The position numbers and the translations under genes were made by a program. From an uncultured Alphaproteobacteria bacterium (GTDB lineage Bacteria; Pseudomonadota; Alphaproteobacteria; CAAHEQ01; UBA3637): a stretch of 36,231 nucleotides of DNA. Positions 31,426 to 36,231 of the stretch are shown piece after piece (position 1 is the stretch's first letter; each line of letters starts with the position of its first letter). The notes under the pieces are model-generated. The model did not search any database, was not told the origin of the DNA, and worked only from the letters and a program-made list of their open reading frames with translations. The stretch covers positions 1-36,231 of the forward strand of contig CAKQBW010000012.1 of NCBI GenBank assembly GCA_934216505.1, written 5' to 3'.

Positions 31426-33201
31426 CTATCCTGATGAATTATCTTGAGGGGGGCGCACCTGAGTTTGAAGGGCCCATAATTTGGCATATTTTCCCTTTTT
31501 CTTGAGCAACTGAGCGGGCGTGCCTTCCTCTAAAATTTTCCCATGACTCATCACAATAATTCGGTCCATTTCTTTCAAGGTAGAAAGCCGATGCGCAATC
31601 GCAATGACTGTCTTGCCTTTCATCAGCGTTTTTAAACTTTTTTGAATATGATATTCGGATTCGCTGTCCAAAGCTGAAGTGGCTTCATCTAGAATCAAAA
31701 TGGGGGCCTGTTTCAAAATAGCCCGTGCAATCGCCACCCGTTGTCTTTGGCCCCCCGATAATTTTATTCCCCGATCCCCCACCAAAGTTTGATAGCCATT
31801 TTCGGCGGCCTGAATAAAGGGGTGCGCATAGGCTTGGCGGGACGCCTTGAACACCGCTTCTTTTGACGCCCGAGGATTTCCATAAGCAATATTTTCATAC
31901 AAAGACCGATGAAATAAAGAAGTATCTTGGGGAATCACAGCAATATGTTGATGCAACGAATCTTGGAGAACAGAATGAATGTTTTGGCCATCAATTAAAA
32001 TTTGGCCCCCTTTCACATCATAAAACCGTTGTAAAAGGTTGATGATTGTGGTCTTACCGCTGCCCGACACCCCCACCAAACCGACTCTCTCCCCTGGCTG
32101 AATGGTCAGATTAAAATGCTTCAGAACACCCCGCTGTGTCCGATAACCAAAATCCACATTTTGAAATTCAATTTTCGCCTTTTTTATTTTCAAGGCTTTA
32201 GCCCCCACAACATCTTGAATCCCGTGCGGTGTCGCCACAACAGGCAACGCATTTTCAATGCGCCCCATTGTCCTGTTCCATTCCAATAACTGATACAACA
32301 CATGATGCAACCGTTCAATCACCGTGTTTTCCAACAATACCACCAACATAATTTGCCCTGTTGTAATCAACTTTTTATGCCATAGATAGAGGGAAAGCAA
32401 AATCATACTCAACTCAAAAAGCAATACGATAATGGCTTGGACCGCTTGACCATTTTGCATCTTGTGCATATGTCGGCGATTGGCCAATAAAAACTGTTTT
32501 AAAAAAGGTTGCATGGCTTTATCTTCAAAATGCCACGCCGCAAAACTTTTGACCGTTAAAGCATTCATCACCACATCCACAATTCGTCCCAATAAAGTCG
32601 CCATTTTTTCGGATAAATCCGCCGAATAGCGCCGTAATCTGTGGGCACTTTTGGATAAAAACAAAATCAGCACGATGGACCAAAAAAACAACAAAAGACC
32701 AATCCACACATTTACATTGATTAAAATAGCAAAACTCACAATCAAATTGACAATCGGCGTGAAAAAGCCAAAAAAGGCAATCATCACCACACCAGTGACA
32801 TTATCGGCCAGTTGGTTGGGACGCCCGCCCAATTTACCACTGGGGTGATTAGATAAAAACTCCGCCGAATGCCCTACGATATAACGGCAAACTTCTTGAT
32901 TAATTGTCGCTTCCATACTAGGCAGTGTCTTTTCCAACATCAACCACGCCAACCTTTGGACCAACACCGCCCCAAACCCCAACGCATAGATAAGGACAAA
33001 CAAAGGCAACAATCGGTCCAACAAACTGCCTTGATTTTGAACAACCTCGGTTAAAACATCAATGGCTCGGGAAAAATAAAGGGTCGCAAATTGGCGGGCC
33101 ATCGCCAACAATACCATAAAGATACCCGCTGCCACCAAATACCGCAAATAGGGGCGCACATAGTACCAAATATAGGCCCAAGGTGTTTTGGGATAATTCA
33201 T
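31426..33201 (-). CDS. ABC exporter, fused permease and ATPase (MsbA-like type)
   Basis: This is a half-transporter that would work as a homodimer in the inner membrane. I start at ATG 33201 (MNYPKTPWAYIWYYVRPYLR, with GAAAGG upstream and a promoter just before). Of 591 residues, about 1-310 form the six-helix transmembrane domain. The nucleotide-binding domain follows: Walker A GLVGVSGSGKTT (about 385), Q loop IAVIPQDTSLF, signature LSGGQRQRVAIARAI, Walker B ILILDEATSALDSES, H loop IAIAHRLSTL. All ATPase motifs are intact. The substrate cannot be read from sequence; lipid, peptide or multidrug export are the usual possibilities. The neighbours (uvrA, ppdK) give no hint. Confidence 0.93.
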   Translation of the reverse strand: MNYPKTPWAYIWYYVRPYLRYLVAAGIFMVLLAMARQFATLYFSRAIDVLTEVVQNQGSLLDRLLPLFVLIYALGFGAVLVQRLAWLMLEKTLPSMEATINQEVCRYIVGHSAEFLSNHPSGKLGGRPNQLADNVTGVVMIAFFGFFTPIVNLIVSFAILINVNVWIGLLLFFWSIVLILFLSKSAHRLRRYSADLSEKMATLLGRIVDVVMNALTVKSFAAWHFEDKAMQPFLKQFLLANRRHMHKMQNGQAVQAIIVLLFELSMILLSLYLWHKKLITTGQIMLVVLLENTVIERLHHVLYQLLEWNRTMGRIENALPVVATPHGIQDVVGAKALKIKKAKIEFQNVDFGYRTQRGVLKHFNLTIQPGERVGLVGVSGSGKTTIINLLQRFYDVKGGQILIDGQNIHSVLQDSLHQHIAVIPQDTSLFHRSLYENIAYGNPRASKEAVFKASRQAYAHPFIQAAENGYQTLVGDRGIKLSGGQRQRVAIARAILKQAPILILDEATSALDSESEYHIQKSLKTLMKGKTVIAIAHRLSTLKEMDRIIVMSHGKILEEGTPAQLLKKKGKYAKLWALQTQVRPPQDNSSG

Positions 33202-33225
33202 CTTTAACCTTTCGTTATTTGAGAC

Positions 33226-33254
33226 AGAGTACCATAATCCCCCATTCCTGTCAA
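33226..33254 (-). promoter_or_regulatory. Promoter of the ABC exporter gene
   Basis: On the minus strand: perfect TTGACA (33249-33254), 17-bp spacer, TACTCT (33226-33231). It lies about 25 bases before the chosen start and supports it over the longer open frame, which would cross the promoter. Confidence 0.7.
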
Positions 33255-33302
33255 GACAAATCATCCTTTAAAATAAAGCCTCCTTATTCGTTTATTTTTT
33301 TC

Positions 33303-33331
33303 TTGCTTTTTATGTAAAAAAATGCTATCTA
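33303..33331 (+). promoter_or_regulatory. Promoter of ppdK
   Basis: TTGCTT (33303-33308), 17-bp spacer, TATCTA (33326-33331), with TGC before the -10. It gives a leader of about 70 bases containing the hairpin at 33356-33385. Confidence 0.6.
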
Positions 33332-33355
33332 TCTCGGCATAAAAAAAGCAATTTT

Positions 33356-33385
33356 CCGATTCAAAAGGTTTTGTATCGGTTTTTT
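33356..33385 (+). terminator. Terminator-like hairpin in the ppdK leader (possible attenuator)
   Basis: CCGAT (33356-33360) pairs with ATCGG (33375-33379). Inside, a T-T mismatch precedes a run where CAAAA can pair with TTTTG, and six T follow directly (33380-33385). No gene ends upstream on this strand, so the hairpin lies between the ppdK promoter and its ATG (33411), where it could end transcription early. The stem is short in GC, so strength is uncertain. Confidence 0.45.
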
Positions 33386-33410
33386 AACTTTAACAAAGGA
33401 AACGAAAAAA

Positions 33411-36068
33411 ATGACAAAATGGGTTTATACATTTGGCGATGGCAAAGCCGAAGGTAATGCCAAAATGCGCAATGAATTGGGCGGTAAAGGGGCCAACTTG
33501 GCCGAAATGTCCAGCATTGGCGTACCTGTACCTCCAGGTTTTACAATTACAACAGAAGCCTGTGTCTATTATTACAAAAATAACAAGGCTTACTCTGATG
33601 AATTAAAAGCACAAGTCATGGAAGGCTTAAAGGGTGTAGAAGCCATCATGGGTAAAAAATTTGGCGATGCCGAAAATCCCCTTTTGTTCTCGGTCCGTTC
33701 TGGGGCCCGTGTTTCTATGCCTGGGATGATGGATACCATTTTGAATTTGGGCTTGAACGATCAAACAGTGGAAGGATTAGCCAAAGCCTCCAACAATCCT
33801 AAATTTGCCTATGACTCCTATCGGCGTTTCTTGCAAATGTATTCTGACACAGCAATGGGGGTAGATTTGCACAAATTTGAAGCCGTTTTGGAACGGGTGC
33901 GTGAAGAAAATGGTTATAAGCACGATTCTGAAATGACCGTTGAACAATTAAAGGCCGTTATTGCTGAATACAAACAAATTGGTATTCAAGAAGGAAAAGT
34001 TGTTCCCCAAGATGTGAATGAACAATTATGGGGAGCCATCGGGGCCGTCTTTGGGTCTTGGATGAGTGAACGGGCGATTTTCTACAGAAAATTAAACAAC
34101 ATTCCTTCTGATTGGGGGACCGCTGTCAATGTGCAATGTATGGTGTTCGGCAACAGTGGCGACAACTCTGCGACAGGGGTGTGTTTCAGCCGTGATGCCG
34201 CCACAGGGGAAAATTACTTCTATGGGGAATATTTGAAAAACGCCCAAGGGGAAGATGTGGTGGCGGGGATTCGTACCCCTCAACAACTTTCCAAAATTGG
34301 AAATCAACGCCGTGGTTTGACCCTGCCTTGTATGGAAGAAGAATTCCCTGAAGTCTATGCTCAATTAGACAGCATTCGTCATAAATTGGAAGCCCATTAT
34401 AAGGACATGCAAGATATGGAATTTACCGTTCAAAACGGCAAACTTTGGATGTTACAAACACGTAATGGCAAGCGCACAGGTTTGGCCGCTTTAAAGGTCG
34501 CTGTGGATATGGTCCATGAAGGCTTAATTACCAAAGAAGAAGCCGTCATGCGTGTAGAACCCGGTCATTTGGATCAATTGTTGCACCCTATGTTTGACAA
34601 ATCTGCCAAACGGTCTCCTATTGCGACAGGATTACCAGCCTCTCCTGGGGCCGCTGTGGGACAAATCGTTTTCAGTGCAGCTGACGCCGAACAACAAGCC
34701 AGCGAAGGCAAAAAAGTGGTATTGGTCCGTGTGGAAACTTCCCCCGAAGATATTGCGGGTATGCATGTTTCTCAAGGCGTTTTAACAGCCCGTGGCGGTA
34801 TGACTTCTCATGCGGCTGTAGTGGCTCGTGGGATGGGGATTCCTTGTGTCTCTGGGGTCTCTGATTTACGCATTGACTACGCCAATCAAACTTTGACCGC
34901 AGGAGGCATTACCTTAAAGGCGGGTGATATGCTCTCTTTGGATGGGACAACAGGCCAAATTATGGCTGGTGAATTACCTTTGGTGAAACCCGAAATGGCG
35001 GGCGACTTTGGCGAATTCATGGGTTGGGTGGATGAAATCCGCACCCTCCGTGTTCGTGCCAACGCCGAAACCCCCTTAGATGCGCAAACAGCGAAAGATT
35101 TCGGCGCAGAAGGGATTGGGTTATGTCGGACAGAACACATGTTCTTTGAACCCAGCCGTATCAATCACATGCGTGAAATGATTTTGGCGAAAGACGAAAC
35201 GGGTCGTCGGGCGGCTTTGGACAAGTTGTTGCCTTTCCAACGCGAAGACTTTGTGTCTTTGTTCTCAATCATGGAAGGCTTGCCTGTAACTGTTCGTTTG
35301 TTAGACCCACCTTTGCATGAATTCTTGCCCAATAAAAAGGCTGAACAAGAAGAATTAGCCAAGATGATGGGTGTTTCTGTGGAAGAAATTATCGCCCGTA
35401 CAGCGCAATTACATGAAGCCAACCCCATGTTGGGCTTCCGCGGTTGCCGTTTGGCGATTGTCTATCCCGAAATTTGCGAAATGCAAACACGGGCAATTAT
35501 AGAAGCCGCTTTAATTGTGGCCGATAAAGGCATCAAGGTGAAACCAGAAATTGAAGTTCCTTTGATTTCTTCTAAGAAAGAATTGGAAATCTGCAAAAAG
35601 ACCATTGATGAAACAGCCGAAAAAGTCTTTGCTGAAAAAGGCAAACGTGTGGAATACGCTGTGGGGACAATGATTGAATTGCCTCGTGCGGCATTATTAG
35701 CAGACGAAATTGCTGAATTGGCTGACTTCTTTGAATTCGGGACAAACGACTTGACTCAAACAACTTTGGGAATGAGCCGTGATGATGCGGGTTCTTTCTT
35801 GCCTACTTTTGTGGCTAAAGGTATTTACGAACGTGATCCGTTCCAATCTTTGGACAGCCATGGTGTGGGTAAGTTGATTGCGATGGCTTGTCAAGCAGGT
35901 AAAACCACAAATCCAAACATTTATTTGAGCATTTGTGGCGAACATGGTGGGGACGCTGATTCCATCAAGTATTTGAATCAATACTTGAATGGGGTGTCTT
36001 GCTCTCCATACCGTGTGCCTTTGGCACGTTTAGCGGCCGCTCAAGCAGCCGTTGCCGATAAAAAATAA
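33411..36068 (+). CDS. ppdK: Pyruvate, phosphate dikinase
   Basis: PPDK interconverts pyruvate, ATP and phosphate with PEP, AMP and pyrophosphate. In bacteria it serves gluconeogenesis or PPi-dependent glycolysis. The 885 residues have the usual length. The N-terminal ATP-grasp domain begins KWVYTFGDGKAEGN and has LGGKGANLAEM, SVRSGARVSMPGMMDTILNL and the WMLQTRNGKRTG region. The central swivelling domain holds the phosphorylated His in GGMTSHAAVVARGMGIPCVS (about residue 464). The C-terminal PEP/pyruvate TIM barrel includes EGIGLCRTEHMFF, GFRGCRLAI, EFGTNDLTQTTLG and the catalytic cysteine in VSCSPYRVP near the end. All key residues are present. AAAGGAAACG precedes the ATG. The gene has its own promoter, leader hairpin and terminator. 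Confidence 0.98.
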   Translation: MTKWVYTFGDGKAEGNAKMRNELGGKGANLAEMSSIGVPVPPGFTITTEACVYYYKNNKAYSDELKAQVMEGLKGVEAIMGKKFGDAENPLLFSVRSGARVSMPGMMDTILNLGLNDQTVEGLAKASNNPKFAYDSYRRFLQMYSDTAMGVDLHKFEAVLERVREENGYKHDSEMTVEQLKAVIAEYKQIGIQEGKVVPQDVNEQLWGAIGAVFGSWMSERAIFYRKLNNIPSDWGTAVNVQCMVFGNSGDNSATGVCFSRDAATGENYFYGEYLKNAQGEDVVAGIRTPQQLSKIGNQRRGLTLPCMEEEFPEVYAQLDSIRHKLEAHYKDMQDMEFTVQNGKLWMLQTRNGKRTGLAALKVAVDMVHEGLITKEEAVMRVEPGHLDQLLHPMFDKSAKRSPIATGLPASPGAAVGQIVFSAADAEQQASEGKKVVLVRVETSPEDIAGMHVSQGVLTARGGMTSHAAVVARGMGIPCVSGVSDLRIDYANQTLTAGGITLKAGDMLSLDGTTGQIMAGELPLVKPEMAGDFGEFMGWVDEIRTLRVRANAETPLDAQTAKDFGAEGIGLCRTEHMFFEPSRINHMREMILAKDETGRRAALDKLLPFQREDFVSLFSIMEGLPVTVRLLDPPLHEFLPNKKAEQEELAKMMGVSVEEIIARTAQLHEANPMLGFRGCRLAIVYPEICEMQTRAIIEAALIVADKGIKVKPEIEVPLISSKKELEICKKTIDETAEKVFAEKGKRVEYAVGTMIELPRAALLADEIAELADFFEFGTNDLTQTTLGMSRDDAGSFLPTFVAKGIYERDPFQSLDSHGVGKLIAMACQAGKTTNPNIYLSICGEHGGDADSIKYLNQYLNGVSCSPYRVPLARLAAAQAAVADKK

Positions 36069-36085
36069 TCGGTCTAGCAAAACCC

Positions 36086-36119
36086 AAAACACCCTTGAGA
36101 AAATCAAGGGTGTTTTTTT
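36086..36119 (+). terminator. Terminator behind ppdK
   Basis: ACACCCTTGA pairs with TCAAGGGTGT (36089-36098 with 36104-36113) around a 5-base loop, followed by a run of T. An A-run on the other side could make it work in both directions. Confidence 0.9.
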
Positions 36120-36190
36120 ATTTTAAGAAAGGAAATAAATGTGACTTTTCCCATGGGGTTTGGAGGGAAATGAAAAAGGCAAATTTCGTC

Positions 36191-36219
36191 TTGCAAAAAA
36201 ATTCACTGAGGTGTATATT
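36191..36219 (+). promoter_or_regulatory. Promoter at the right edge, for a gene beyond the window
   Basis: TTGCAA (36191-36196), 17-bp spacer, TATATT (36214-36219). A 6-bp inverted repeat (TGAGGT at 36207-36212, ACCTCA at 36222-36227) brackets the -10 and could be an operator half-site pair. No gene is complete after ppdK in the window. Confidence 0.5.
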
Positions 36220-36231
36220 TTACCTCATGAA

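Noticed and set aside
36170..36231. Partial plus-strand ORF starting ATG at 36170 with GGAGGG upstream
   Set aside because: It runs through the promoter at 36191-36219 and has too few codons to judge; a real gene probably starts beyond the window.

Overview
The window looks like a chromosomal segment of an uncultured, moderately AT-rich alphaproteobacterium, probably host-associated. The evidence is a type IV pilin-like N-terminus of a kind I associate with uncultured gut Alphaproteobacteria, a UvrA with the CPVSGF form of the first zinc-site region, a full-length PpdK, a divergent efp/epmA pair, and promoters in which GC precedes a TA(T/C)-type -10, close to the Caulobacter housekeeping pattern. 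The lineage is inferred from sequence style; no database was searched.

Layout. Bases 1-7810 are housekeeping: the 5' part of murA behind a small 49-aa gene and a family 2 glycosyltransferase (minus strand); efp divergent from epmA; an overlooked 46-aa membrane peptide; tRNA-Val(TAC); lon; and the tsaB-rimI pair. Bases 7850-9700 are an accessory island: tRNA-Thr(TGT), a paired-hairpin repeat, two copies of a perfect CAAAAACGATCGTTTTTG palindrome in the control region of a cysteine-rich pilin-like gene, and a 97-bp inverted-repeat element. The last 25 variable codons of the pilin gene are mostly NNC, as expected of the variable region of a diversity-generating retroelement (DGR). No reverse transcriptase or template repeat is visible in the window.

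Bases 9756-28411 (minus strand) hold a tightly packed 14-gene cluster for a type IV secretion system (T4SS). It begins at a strong promoter (TTGACA-17-TATTCT). First come five exported, apparently related proteins and a sixth exported helical protein. These are followed by a VirB8-like protein, a VirB7-like lipoprotein with its own promoter, VirB8, VirB9 with a C-terminal SPOR domain, a 2147-residue VirB10 with roughly 75 degenerate ~20-residue repeats, and VirB11. A dUTPase-fold protein with a ruined active site and an SH3-domain secreted protein end the cluster. The order lipoprotein-B8-B9-B10-B11 is that of P-type (virB) systems. VirB4, VirB6 and VirD4 are not in the window.

Bases 28576-36068 return to housekeeping: uvrA and an ABC exporter (minus strand), then ppdK (plus strand) with a terminator-like hairpin in its leader and a strong terminator behind it. 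The right edge carries a promoter for a gene beyond the window.

How they fit. The T4SS core (B7/B8/B9/B10/B11) would build an envelope-spanning channel. SPOR and SH3 modules suggest attachment to peptidoglycan, and the giant VirB10 would extend the periplasmic or outer portion, much as CagY does in Helicobacter pylori. The convergent pilin gene may add a variable surface ligand, although no functional link to the T4SS can be shown from sequence alone.
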